7,389 nucleotides of DNA, from positions 1-7,389 of the forward strand of contig QNBZ01000060.1 in the NCBI GenBank assembly GCA_003644295.1. Direction: 5' to 3'. The position numbers and the translations under genes were made by a program. Each line of letters begins with the position of its first letter. Position 1 is the first letter of the stretch. This DNA is from Planctomycetota bacterium. GTDB lineage: Bacteria > Planctomycetota > Phycisphaerae > Sedimentisphaerales > Anaerobacaceae. This document shows, in pieces, positions 1 to 7,183 of this stretch. The notes beneath the pieces are model-generated. The model was not told the origin of the DNA. It made no database searches and was given only the letters and a program-made list of their open reading frames with translations.

Positions 1-1527
1 ATGGCAAGAGAAATGCTTATAAATGTGGCTGAGAGCGAAGAGTGTAGGGTAGCGGTAGTTGAAGACGGTTCGCTCGAAGAACTGTACGTGGAGAGAGCGA
101 GTTTGAGCAGCCACGTTGGTAATATCTATAAAGGCAAAGTGGTAAATATCGAATCCGGCATACAGGCGGCGTTTGTAGATTTTGGCGCAGAGAGAAACGG
201 CTTTCTTCACATTAGCGACCTGCACCCGCGGTATTTTTCCGGAATCACCGGCAGCAGGGTTGAAAACATCGGACGTAGGAAATCGCTGAAGGAACGCCAG
301 CCCATCCAGCAGTGTATTCGTAAGGGCGATGAACTTGTCGTTCAGGTAATCAAGGAAGGGATAAATACCAAGGGGCCGACTCTTAGTACCTATCTTGCTT
401 TACCTGGCAAGTTCTTGGTTATGATGCCGTGGATGCGAAAACAGGGAGTGTCACACAAAATTGGGGACGAAGATGAACGCAAAAGATTGAGGGGAATTCT
501 TGAGCAGAGCGAACCGCCTAAAGGGCAGGGTTTTATTATCAGAACCGCAGGCCAGGGATGTTCGAAAAGAGATATTCAGGGCGATTTGAGATATCTTGAG
601 CGATTGTGGCGAGCCATTGAAGAACGAATAGAAAAGGAAGAAGCTCCTGCTGAGCTTTATCAGGAATCGGATTTGGTTATTCGGACACTCAGAGATGTCT
701 TTAACAGTAAAATCAGCAAAATAATATGCGATTCAGAAAGTGTAGTTCGAAAAATCAGGGACTTTCTTTCCATAGCAATGCCTCGTTTGAGAGGCAGAGT
801 AGTGTATTATGACGGTAAAATTCCGCTGTTTCACAAGTACCGTATCGAAGGAGAGATAGCTAAAGTTCAGTCCCGTACGGTAGAGCTTAAAAGCGGCGGC
901 TCAATCGTAATAGAACAGACCGAGGCGCTGGTTGCAATAGACGTCAACAGCGGCAAATATCGCAGAGGCCAAAACGCTGAACAGACCGCTTACAAAATCA
1001 ATATGGATGCGGCAAGTGAAATTGCCCGCCAACTTAGGTTGCGAGACCTTGGCGGATTGATAATCTGTGACTTTATTGATATGCGCAGCGAAAAACACCG
1101 CGCAGATGTAGAAAAAGCTTTTCGCTTGGCTACCAAAGCCGACAGGGCTCATTCAAGAATACTCAGGATAAGCAAGTTCGGCGTTGTGGAGATGACGCGA
1201 CAGAGAATGCGGCCTTCATTACAGTCGGCTACCTACCTGGCATGTCCGCATTGCGGAGGCACCGGCTTTATTAAAAGCCCTGAATCGCTTGCCATTGAGA
1301 TTATTCGGCTGTTGAATCTGTCGGCTTCAAAGAGCCAAATCAAACGCGTTGAATTGTTTGTCTGCCCGGAAGTTGCCGACTACCTGCAAAATGAAAAGAG
1401 GACTGTGATTGCACAGATAGAGCAGAGCAATGATATAAGCTTGGTTATTCATTCTGAATCAAGCTACATTGGCGAAAAACACAAATTGGTCTGTTATAAC
1501 AAACGGGGAAGTGTGGTAAAATTGTAG
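1..1527 (+). CDS. rng: Ribonuclease G/E family endoribonuclease
   Basis: A 508-residue single-strand-specific endoribonuclease of the RNase E/G family, acting in the cytoplasm on mRNA decay and rRNA/tRNA maturation. An S1-type RNA-binding domain lies at about residues 36-130 (GNIYKGKV, AAFVDFG, GFLHISD). The 5'-sensor region includes TKGPTLST and the R181-T182 pair in GFIIRTAG. The DNase I-like catalytic region carries the two metal-binding aspartates, D314 in AIDVNSG and D357 in ICDFIDM. A zinc-link motif CPHCGG (C415, C418) follows. The length matches E. coli RNase G (489 aa) and there is no long RNase E scaffold tail, so RNase G is the better name. The start at base 1 gives a normal family N-terminus (MLINVAESEECRVAVVEDG), but its ribosome binding site lies outside the window. 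It is followed on the same strand by LPS genes, probably cotranscribed. Confidence 0.95.
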   Translation: MAREMLINVAESEECRVAVVEDGSLEELYVERASLSSHVGNIYKGKVVNIESGIQAAFVDFGAERNGFLHISDLHPRYFSGITGSRVENIGRRKSLKERQPIQQCIRKGDELVVQVIKEGINTKGPTLSTYLALPGKFLVMMPWMRKQGVSHKIGDEDERKRLRGILEQSEPPKGQGFIIRTAGQGCSKRDIQGDLRYLERLWRAIEERIEKEEAPAELYQESDLVIRTLRDVFNSKISKIICDSESVVRKIRDFLSIAMPRLRGRVVYYDGKIPLFHKYRIEGEIAKVQSRTVELKSGGSIVIEQTEALVAIDVNSGKYRRGQNAEQTAYKINMDAASEIARQLRLRDLGGLIICDFIDMRSEKHRADVEKAFRLATKADRAHSRILRISKFGVVEMTRQRMRPSLQSATYLACPHCGGTGFIKSPESLAIEIIRLLNLSASKSQIKRVELFVCPEVADYLQNEKRTVIAQIEQSNDISLVIHSESSYIGEKHKLVCYNKRGSVVKL

Positions 1528-1538
1528 ATTTGTATCTC

Positions 1539-1543
1539 GGAGG
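1539..1543 (+). promoter_or_regulatory. Strong Shine-Dalgarno for the 18-codon ORF ahead of kdsC
   Basis: GGAGG, continuing as GGAGGTG, stands 7 bases before the ATG at 1551. It is the strongest ribosome binding site in the spacer after the ribonuclease gene. It does not serve kdsC directly, because the kdsC start is 60 bases further on and in another frame. Confidence 0.65.
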
Positions 1544-1550
1544 TGGCAGG

Positions 1551-1607
1551 ATGCTGGCACAAGAAAAAGATAGCGATTATGCAGAGGTCAACAGAAATTG
1601 TAAATGA
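1551..1607 (+). CDS. 18-aa upstream ORF overlapping the kdsC start (ATGA)
   Basis: This short ORF reads MLAQEKDSDYAEVNRNCK and then stops at TGA (1605-1607). The stop overlaps the kdsC start codon in the classic ATGA arrangement. It has a near-consensus Shine-Dalgarno at 1539-1543 with ideal spacing, while kdsC has none at a usable distance (a GAGG ends 16 bases before its ATG). The likely role is translational coupling: ribosomes ending here restart on kdsC. The peptide is hydrophilic and matches nothing I recognise, so the act of translation may matter more than the product. It could also be a remnant of a longer gene. The role is inferred; the overlap and the ribosome site are directly visible. 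Confidence 0.5.
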   Translation: MLAQEKDSDYAEVNRNCK

Positions 1608-2122
1608 CAGAACCGAACCTTGCGGACATAGAATTGCTTGTGTTGGATGTTGACGGAGTTTTGACAAATGGTACTTTGATAGTCAATGCCGATGGCAGCG
1701 AAAGTAAATTTTTCAATGCACTCGATGGCCATGGAATTCGGATGTGGCGCAGAGCGGGGCTGAAAGTTGCTTTCCTGAGTGGCAGAGAGTCAAAACCAAC
1801 GCAGCACAGAGCCGAGCAACTTGAGATAGATTATTGTCTCCAGCAGTGTTTTGATAAACTGCCGGAACTTGAGAAACTTCTTGAACAGCTTGGCATTTCA
1901 GCACAACAGGTCGCTTACGTTGGTGATGATTTGCCGGACGTGCCGCCAATTCGATATGTGGGCTTTGGAGTAGCCGTTGCCAATGCGGCTGATGAAGTTA
2001 AGCAATATGCCGATTTCGTAACCAAACGGCCGGGCGGCAGCGGCGCAGTGCGCGAAGTAATAGAATACATTCTGAAAAGCACCGACAGATGGGATGAGCT
2101 TATGGTGAGGTATTTGTCGTAA
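1604..2122 (+). CDS. kdsC: 3-deoxy-D-manno-octulosonate-8-phosphate phosphatase (KdsC, HAD superfamily)
   Basis: Hydrolyses Kdo-8-phosphate to Kdo and phosphate in the cytoplasm, the step before CMP-Kdo formation for LPS inner core. At 172 residues it has the usual KdsC length, with a HAD core and no large cap, as in the tetrameric C0 class. Motif I is LDVDGVLT (D15 nucleophile, D17), motif II is FLSGR (S59), the lysine of motif III is in DKL (K85), and motif IV is GDDLPD (D108, D109, D112). A C-terminal PGGSGAVRE signature is present. The segment before K85 reads LQQCFDKL, where many homologues have a glycine after the glutamine. The start is fixed by an in-frame TAA directly before the ATG (1601-1603), and it overlaps the stop of the 18-codon ORF. 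The LptC-like gene begins 18 bases after its stop. A related sugar-phosphate phosphatase (N-acylneuraminate-9-phosphate type) is less likely in this context. Confidence 0.9.
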   Translation: MTEPNLADIELLVLDVDGVLTNGTLIVNADGSESKFFNALDGHGIRMWRRAGLKVAFLSGRESKPTQHRAEQLEIDYCLQQCFDKLPELEKLLEQLGISAQQVAYVGDDLPDVPPIRYVGFGVAVANAADEVKQYADFVTKRPGGSGAVREVIEYILKSTDRWDELMVRYLS

Positions 2123-2140
2123 GGCCTGAATGGAGCTGTT

Positions 2141-4246
2141 ATGTTTAAGTCGCGAAAATTTTCTATATGGCTTATTTCGCTGGTGGTTGTACTTATAATC
2201 TACCTGCTTTACAACCGGATAAGCCGAACTCCTAAAATAGATATTGATACGGGGACAAAATCAGCGAACACTGCTGTTGATAGTAATGTTGGCCGGTTTG
2301 GCGAAGAGGTCGGAATGATTGGCGATGTCGGCGTCGAGGCAGTTCAAGAGGCCAGATACACACATCTGAACAAGGATAAAAAAGTTGACCGGGAATTCGG
2401 ATTCGAGAAACTTCTGTACGAGATAGGAGACGAGTGGGAAATTGAAAAGCCGTATATGAATGTTTTTCGGCGCAACTTCAAGTTTTACATAACTGCCGAC
2501 AGGGGCAAAGTCCAGGTTGTCAGCGCTGCCGGCAGAACCAGCCCGAAGGATGCTACACTTACCGGAAATGTAGTTATCCGAATTCTGCCTGAGAACACCA
2601 GCAGTATAAAAGAGGGCTTTGTTTATCTTGATGATGTTGTTTTTATCAGCGAAAAATCTCAGTTTTCGACCGACGGCCCGGTCAAATTTGTTTCCGAAAA
2701 CGCTCAAATGCTCGGCACTGGATTGGAAATTGTTTATAATGACGAGTCCGACCGCCTTGAATCGCTCAGGATAATTCATTTAGAAACTTTGCGTCTGAAG
2801 ATGTCATCAAAAGCGTCTCTGTTTTCGTCATCGGATACGAATGTTGGTGGTTCAGCCGACACAGACACAGCCAGCCGGACACAGCAAGAGCCGACCGCAG
2901 AGACTGTTGGACAGCATTATAGGGCTGTATTCAGTAAGAACGTTATCATAGACTCTCCGGAGCAGTTGGTTTTTGCTGATGAAATTTTCATTAACAACAT
3001 ACAAGGGGAAGAAGGCACAAAGGCACAAAGGCACAAAGGTACAAATGCACAAAGGCACAAAGGTACAAAGGCACAAAGACGCAAAGACGATGAACAACGA
3101 ACAACAAACAATGAAGAACAGTTTACGGATGTTATTGTAACCTGCGATGACGGCATTCTCGTTACGCCGATGGATTCACCAGAGTCGCATAAAAATTCCA
3201 CCGAACTTGATGCCGATACTACTCTGGCTGAAAACAGAAAGCCCAGAGACTTTAACGACGCTGATGGCAGGGCAGTGTTCTCCGCTCAAAGAATCGATTA
3301 TTGCGTATCTACCGGCAACACGGTTGCCAGTGGCAGTTCGGAGCTTATATTTGACGTAAATAATTTTACTGCCGACCAAACGGAAGAAACACCAGTTCCG
3401 GTTAAAATAATCGCACACGAAAAGGTCCGTTTCCTGCCGGCGTCAAATCAGGTTATTTTTGAGGGCAATTGCTTATGTAAAACGTTCCGGGACGATGCGA
3501 ACATCCGGCAGAAATACACGCTTTCGGCCCCGAAGCTAACGGTGAATTTATCCGCAAATGAAAATAAGCAGACGACTGACCTCGAACATTTCACCGCTGA
3601 TGGTGGTATTGTTAGACTTTCATCCATCAAAACTGCACAGGAAAAATCGCTTGGCGGTATTGAGTTGAAGTGTCTTAGATTTGACTATGACCCTGCCCGA
3701 CAGTTCTTTTTGGCTACAGGACCGCATGGCACAATAGTGATAGATAATTCCGAAATTTCCGAGCCGAAGCGAAAGGTGGCTAAATTCAGTTTGCGCAAAC
3801 GATGCTATGCTGTTGTGCGGGATTTTGAGACCTTGAAATATTTTCCAGAAACTAATCGAGTTATCGCTGACGCAGGGAATCAGGCAATCCTTATTGATTA
3901 TTTTCCCGTTGTTGATGGCCGGTATGGACAGCAGGTTAAAGCCACCGCCAGTCACATAGAGGCCGATTTAATAGAAACTGACACCGGCCAGAACGAACTC
4001 TCGATGCTCAGCGCCACAGGTGGTATTACTTATAAAGAAGAGGGGAAAAAGAAGAAGTGGGGCAAAAGTAAAAGTATTCAATTTGTTGGCAGTGAACTTC
4101 TTTATGATGCTGACAAGTCTATGATAACGGCTTGGGGCGATGAATTTCAGCCGGCCTATTTCAATGGCGCTTTTGTTGATGTGATTGAATATAACTTGAA
4201 AACCGGCAGGGTTAAAACCAGGATTGTAGGGCCAGGTGCATTATAG
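2141..4246 (+). CDS. lptC: LptC-like LPS-export protein with LptA/OstA-like extension
   Basis: A 701-residue protein anchored by one N-terminal transmembrane helix (about residues 8-24, after positively charged residues), with the rest predicted in the periplasm. Residues about 110-220 look like the LptC beta-jellyroll: ITADRGKV, a TDGPVKFVSENAQMLGTGLEIVYN-type segment around 177-200, then LESLRII. LptC takes LPS from the LptBFG transporter and hands it to LptA. Normal LptC is only about 190 residues. The remaining ~480 residues are beta-rich with recurring patterns (VRFLPASNQVIFEG, LKYFPETNRVIADA, LLYDADKSMITAWG), suggesting several LptA/OstA-like repeats, so this may be a bridge-like fusion. 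A basic low-complexity stretch at residues 292-327 is encoded by tandem repeats. A GGAG stands 5 bases before the start, and kdsC lies just upstream. The Lpt assignment is good for the N-terminal third and moderate for the rest. Confidence 0.75.
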   Translation: MFKSRKFSIWLISLVVVLIIYLLYNRISRTPKIDIDTGTKSANTAVDSNVGRFGEEVGMIGDVGVEAVQEARYTHLNKDKKVDREFGFEKLLYEIGDEWEIEKPYMNVFRRNFKFYITADRGKVQVVSAAGRTSPKDATLTGNVVIRILPENTSSIKEGFVYLDDVVFISEKSQFSTDGPVKFVSENAQMLGTGLEIVYNDESDRLESLRIIHLETLRLKMSSKASLFSSSDTNVGGSADTDTASRTQQEPTAETVGQHYRAVFSKNVIIDSPEQLVFADEIFINNIQGEEGTKAQRHKGTNAQRHKGTKAQRRKDDEQRTTNNEEQFTDVIVTCDDGILVTPMDSPESHKNSTELDADTTLAENRKPRDFNDADGRAVFSAQRIDYCVSTGNTVASGSSELIFDVNNFTADQTEETPVPVKIIAHEKVRFLPASNQVIFEGNCLCKTFRDDANIRQKYTLSAPKLTVNLSANENKQTTDLEHFTADGGIVRLSSIKTAQEKSLGGIELKCLRFDYDPARQFFLATGPHGTIVIDNSEISEPKRKVAKFSLRKRCYAVVRDFETLKYFPETNRVIADAGNQAILIDYFPVVDGRYGQQVKATASHIEADLIETDTGQNELSMLSATGGITYKEEGKKKKWGKSKSIQFVGSELLYDADKSMITAWGDEFQPAYFNGAFVDVIEYNLKTGRVKTRIVGPGAL
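3011..3090. repeat. 10 x 8-bp tandem repeat inside the LptC-like gene
   Basis: Ten consecutive octamers with consensus aaaggcac. Eight keep the form [ag]aa[ag]g[ct]ac or differ by one base, and the last two decay to aaagacgc and aaagacga. Three octamers equal eight codons, so the protein shows an 8-residue repeat (KAQRHKGT, NAQRHKGT, KAQRRKDD). The reading frame stays open through the block. On the other strand it reads as a spurious Leu/Cys/Phe-rich repeat. The block lies between two beta-rich segments and probably forms a tolerated linker. Confidence 0.93.
3092..3119. repeat. 4 x 7-bp repeat (gaacaac) inside the LptC-like gene
   Basis: Four heptamers directly follow the octamer block: gaacaac, gaacaac, aaacaat, gaagaac. 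They encode part of the EQRTTNNEE linker. The repeat is short and degenerate, so a chance A/C-rich stretch is possible, but the strict 7-base phase beside another tandem array favours a true repeat. Confidence 0.6.
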
Positions 4247-4268
4247 GCGATACGGCAACCGCCACACT

Positions 4269-4949
4269 TCAATCGCAAAGCTTCTGCAGGTCATTTATGG
4301 TCAATTGACCGAGGTTAGAAATGATTTTTTCACCCAAAGCCAATTCTTCGGCATCGTAGGAATTTGTTACCGCGATGGTATGCATTCCAGCCGCTCTGGC
4401 GGCTTTGAGTCCCCAATGCGAATCTTCAATCACAATACACTGGCCGGGAGCAATGACATCCCTGCTTTTCTCATTTAGTTTAGCCAGAGTCAGCAGAAAC
4501 CCGTCCGGATGCGGCTTATTTTTTTTAACCTGTTCAGCAGAAATTATCACCTCGAAGAAAGAACGCAGATGCGCCTCGTCCAGTATCAGTTCAATCTCCG
4601 CTAACAATGCCCCCGAACATATCGCCATTGGTATATTATTTTGGCGGACTATCTGTAGAAAATCGCGCACGCCTTCGATTATCCTGCCTTCGGTTTTTGC
4701 CAGCTTCTTGAATACTCTGCTTTTTTGTTCCGCAAGATTCTTGATTTCACAGGTATCGACCGCCAGTATCCCCTTATCAACCAGCAGCTTAAACAGGTCA
4801 ATATCCGTCAGGCCGAGATAGTTTTTGTAATAATCTTTTATTGTTAGCGTAACGTTGTATGGTGCTAACACCTGATTGAAGCTGCGAAAGTGCAGAATTT
4901 CAGAGTCGGTTATCACACCGTCGAAATCAAATATAACCGCGGCAAGCAT
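4269..4949 (-). CDS. HAD-superfamily hydrolase, beta-phosphoglucomutase/phosphoglycolate phosphatase-like
   Basis: A 226-residue haloacid dehalogenase-fold enzyme of subfamily IA, with a helical cap between motifs I and II. Motif I is FDFDGVITDSE (D8 nucleophile, D10 acid/base). Motif II is CSG (S112), motif III is NKPHPDGF (K145), and motif IV is IEDSHWG (E175, D176). The IEDSHWGLKAARAAGM segment and the KPHPDGF form are typical of the PgmB/Gph-like group, which act on small phosphorylated sugars or 2-phosphoglycolate. The exact substrate cannot be read from the sequence. It follows the acyl-CoA dehydrogenase by 12 bases, and its ribosome site (AAGGG, 4959-4963) overlaps that gene's stop codon, so the two are likely cotranscribed. 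It converges with the LptC-like gene across a 22-base gap. Confidence 0.85.
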   Translation of the reverse strand: MLAAVIFDFDGVITDSEILHFRSFNQVLAPYNVTLTIKDYYKNYLGLTDIDLFKLLVDKGILAVDTCEIKNLAEQKSRVFKKLAKTEGRIIEGVRDFLQIVRQNNIPMAICSGALLAEIELILDEAHLRSFFEVIISAEQVKKNKPHPDGFLLTLAKLNEKSRDVIAPGQCIVIEDSHWGLKAARAAGMHTIAVTNSYDAEELALGEKIISNLGQLTINDLQKLCD

Positions 4950-4961
4950 ATCCTAATTCCC

Positions 4962-6758
4962 TTACTCAACTGCGACCGGTCCAATCAGCGTTTCATAATC
5001 AGTGAATGCTGATTTGTCGCCGCTGCAAATTATCTCCGTAAGGGCTGCGATTTTGGGAGCGTTCTTGGTAATGAATCTGCGGGCAACCATCGCCTTACGC
5101 TCTTTCATAGCAACAGCGCCGTTATCACCGTTTTCTGATGTGGCGACTTGCATATCAACTGTGGTGCTTGCCTGAGAGCAGAACAAATACCCGATAATTA
5201 AATCTATCGCAATATCGACTAATGCTCTGCCGTAAAGGTCCATATATTCGTTGCCGTTTTCTTTTACGAAGGCGACTGATTTCTTCAAGAGTTCCGTTCC
5301 CTCGGCCAGTTTTTCGAGCAAATCTTTTAGTTGAGGTTCATAACTTTGTTGAGTAAGTTCGGCAATGAATTTCTCGGCTGTTCCGCTGCACACGCCGCGA
5401 ACTGCGGCCACAATCTGCAATTGGCTTGTCCCTTCGTAAATTGTGGTAATTCTGGCGTCGCGGGCGTGTCGTTCACAGGCGTAATCCCGCATATAGCCGC
5501 TGCCGCCGAGCACCTGAATTGAATCGTAAGCTACTTTGTTGCACATCTCGGAGCAATAGTACTTGCTCATCGGCGTTAGCATCGCAGCGTATCTTTTGTA
5601 TTTTCGAGATTCATTTTTGAGCTGTTTGGCTTCTGTCTTGTCTTCCGGCGGATTGTTCTCAAGGCGTTTAGCATATCCGATTTCCATATCTACTATCCGA
5701 GACGTCTCATACAAAAGTGCCCGACCGGCTTCGATTGCGGTTTTCATATCGAGCAGCATATCTCTCACAGCCGGCAGTTTTTCGATAGCGACGCTGAATT
5801 GTTTTCGGCTGGCGGCGTAATCGCGGGCTATAGCGAAAGCGGCCTCGGCAATGCCGAGCGATTGTGCTGCAATACCGATGCGGGCCCCGTTCATTAAGCT
5901 CATAACATAAGTTACGAGGCCCCGCTGACGTTCGCCGATTATCTGACAGGGGGTATTGTCGAAAAATATCTCGCAGGTGGGCGAGCCGTGAATACCAAGC
6001 TTATCTTCCAGCCGGCGAATATGAACAGTCGGGCCTTTGTCGCAAACGAATAAGCTCAGCCCCAGCCCGCCTTTTCTGTCCGGCTCACTACGGGCCAATA
6101 CCAGAAGCACATCGCCGCAGCCGTTGGTTATGAACCGTTTTACGCCGTGCAGTAACCAGTCGCCATTGTTGTCCTGAAAAGCTCGCAGTTTAACCGCCTG
6201 CAAATCCGAGCCGGCGTCCGGCTCAGTTAAGACCATTGCGCCGGTTACTTTGCCGGCTGAAAAATCGTGCAGATATTTTTCCTTTATTTCTTCGGACGCA
6301 AAGGCGTTTATGGTCTCGGCAATACCTTGTAGGCCGAATATATTCATAATGGAAGCGTCCGCCCGTGAGACAATTTCGGTAGCCATTGAGTAAATCAGAC
6401 TCGGAAAGTTCAGCCCGCCAAAACGGTGCGGCAGCGTAAAGCCCATCACCTCGGCCTTGGCAAGTTTATCGAGTGATTCGGCAATACCTTTTGGGCGGGT
6501 TACCGAGCCGTCTTCGTTGAGAATATTGCCTTGACGGTCAACGTCTTCAGCCCGCGGAGCAATGAAATCTCCGCTTAGCTGTCCAAGTGAATCCAGCACC
6601 ATATCATAGTTTTGAATTGCTTCGTCAGCGTCGGCAGGGGCATAGTCGAATTCGCTTGCAAACTTGAAGTTATCTTCGCAGACTGTTGCTAATTTGCGTA
6701 TGTCTATATGCCTGAACAAAAATTGTATATCGTTGTTATCGGTATAAAAATTTGCCAT
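4962..6758 (-). CDS. Acyl-CoA dehydrogenase, ~600-residue class
   Basis: An FAD-dependent flavoenzyme of the acyl-CoA dehydrogenase family, 598 residues from the ATG at 6758. It introduces a double bond at C2-C3 of an acyl-CoA and passes electrons to electron transfer flavoprotein. An N-terminal helical domain comes first. The middle beta-domain has TEPDAGSD (178-185) and KRFITNG (207-213). The C-terminal helical domain has ASRKQFS (316-322), QVLGGSGYMRD (415-425) and IYEGTSQ, whose glutamate E442 is the likely catalytic base. An insert at about 362-395 and an extra C-terminal domain (about 460-598) mark the long class, which includes DmdC-type enzymes; the substrate is unknown. The etfA end upstream supports the electron-transfer role. 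An ATG at 6806 would add 16 residues that read mostly through heptad repeats (REYSIENRESR), so 6758 is preferred, although its ribosome site is weak (AGAGAA). Confidence 0.92.
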   Translation of the reverse strand: MANFYTDNNDIQFLFRHIDIRKLATVCEDNFKFASEFDYAPADADEAIQNYDMVLDSLGQLSGDFIAPRAEDVDRQGNILNEDGSVTRPKGIAESLDKLAKAEVMGFTLPHRFGGLNFPSLIYSMATEIVSRADASIMNIFGLQGIAETINAFASEEIKEKYLHDFSAGKVTGAMVLTEPDAGSDLQAVKLRAFQDNNGDWLLHGVKRFITNGCGDVLLVLARSEPDRKGGLGLSLFVCDKGPTVHIRRLEDKLGIHGSPTCEIFFDNTPCQIIGERQRGLVTYVMSLMNGARIGIAAQSLGIAEAAFAIARDYAASRKQFSVAIEKLPAVRDMLLDMKTAIEAGRALLYETSRIVDMEIGYAKRLENNPPEDKTEAKQLKNESRKYKRYAAMLTPMSKYYCSEMCNKVAYDSIQVLGGSGYMRDYACERHARDARITTIYEGTSQLQIVAAVRGVCSGTAEKFIAELTQQSYEPQLKDLLEKLAEGTELLKKSVAFVKENGNEYMDLYGRALVDIAIDLIIGYLFCSQASTTVDMQVATSENGDNGAVAMKERKAMVARRFITKNAPKIAALTEIICSGDKSAFTDYETLIGPVAVE

Positions 6759-6791
6759 TCTTGATTCTCTATTCTCGATACTATATTCTCG
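6757..6791 (-). repeat. 5 x 7-bp repeat (cgagaat) between S23 gene and acyl-CoA dehydrogenase
   Basis: Read on the minus strand the heptamers are cgagaat, atagtat, cgagaat, agagaat and caagaat. The first two contain the last codons and stop (TAG, 6781-6783) of the S23 gene, and the last one overlaps the ATG of the acyl-CoA dehydrogenase. The unit differs by one base from that of the larger array at 7184-7288, which lies in the opposite orientation. Confidence 0.75.
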
Positions 6792-7164
6792 TTTTGTGAC
6801 CACCATTTACTGACTTGATGAAATTGGATATCATCTTACCAAGATGGTCGTACTCTTCGCAAAAATACCCGTATTTTTCTGTATTTCTCAGTGATTTAGT
6901 TTCATATAAAGTATCCAAATGGTCTCGTGTCTCATCACAAGATGCTATAGAATAAGTAAGGAATTTGATGAACTCTTGCTTATATCTACGTCTTCCAAAA
7001 CCCTCAACTATATTATTTTTAACCGATTTGCTTGATTTTCTTATTTGGCTTCCTACTTCATACAATTCAAACTTAGGCAGCTTTAAACTCATCTCGTGAA
7101 TCTCTATAGCTAATTTGTGGGCTTTCTTGTAAATGTCCAGATTTCTATAGCTCTGATACGCCAC
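6781..7164 (-). CDS. S23/IVP family four-helix-bundle protein
   Basis: A 127-residue protein of the family first found as ORFs in 23S rRNA intervening sequences (S23 or IVP), now known mostly as free-standing four-helix bundles of unclear role; some relatives (Avd) assist diversity-generating retroelements. The hallmark is visible: YRNLDIYKKAHKLAIEIHE near the start, then QIRKSSKSVKNNIVEGFGRR and EFIKFLTYSIASCDETRDHL, with the usual Asn-Ile-x-Glu-Gly core. The start is taken as GTG at 7164, preceded by AGAAGG with 9 bases spacing. An ATG at 7215 would add 17 residues coded by the heptad array (MLDARCSILDAR), which are unlikely to be real. Its last residues (TRI) and stop are coded by the second heptad array. 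Hand counting gives 80 G/C in 240 bases (33%) for 6841-7080, far below the acyl-CoA dehydrogenase, which suggests transfer. No rRNA sequence flanks it. Confidence 0.88.
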   Translation of the reverse strand: MAYQSYRNLDIYKKAHKLAIEIHEMSLKLPKFELYEVGSQIRKSSKSVKNNIVEGFGRRRYKQEFIKFLTYSIASCDETRDHLDTLYETKSLRNTEKYGYFCEEYDHLGKMISNFIKSVNGGHKTRI

Positions 7165-7173
7165 TGACTTTAT

Positions 7174-7179
7174 CCTTCT
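7174..7179 (-). promoter_or_regulatory. Ribosome binding site deciding the GTG start of the S23 gene
   Basis: On the minus strand AGAAGG is followed by 9 bases and then GTG at 7164. It lies just outside the heptad array and is the only Shine-Dalgarno-like site near the family's expected N-terminus. Confidence 0.6.
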
Positions 7180-7183
7180 ACGA

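Noticed and set aside
2261..2779. Minus-strand 172-codon ORF
   Set aside because: It is antisense to the LptC-like domain, with no recognisable motif or ribosome site.
2852..3201. Minus-strand ORFs rich in Leu/Cys/Phe/Pro (LCLCAFVP repeats) that look like a secreted or membrane repeat protein
   Set aside because: They are the antisense reading of the aaaggcac octamers within the LptC-like gene, with no ribosome site or family match.
4246..4263. Possible bidirectional terminator between the convergent genes (ggcg ... cgcc)
   Set aside because: The stem is only four base pairs with a ten-base loop and no T-tract on either side.
4375..4821. Plus-strand 148-codon serine-rich ORF
   Set aside because: It is the antisense shadow of the HAD hydrolase, whose motifs are complete on the minus strand.
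6781..7164. Avd-like accessory protein of a diversity-generating retroelement
   Set aside because: S23 and Avd are related folds, but no reverse transcriptase, template repeat or variable repeat is visible in the window.
6781..7164. 23S rRNA intervening sequence
   Set aside because: The flanks are heptad repeats and protein-coding genes, with no 23S rRNA sequence on either side.
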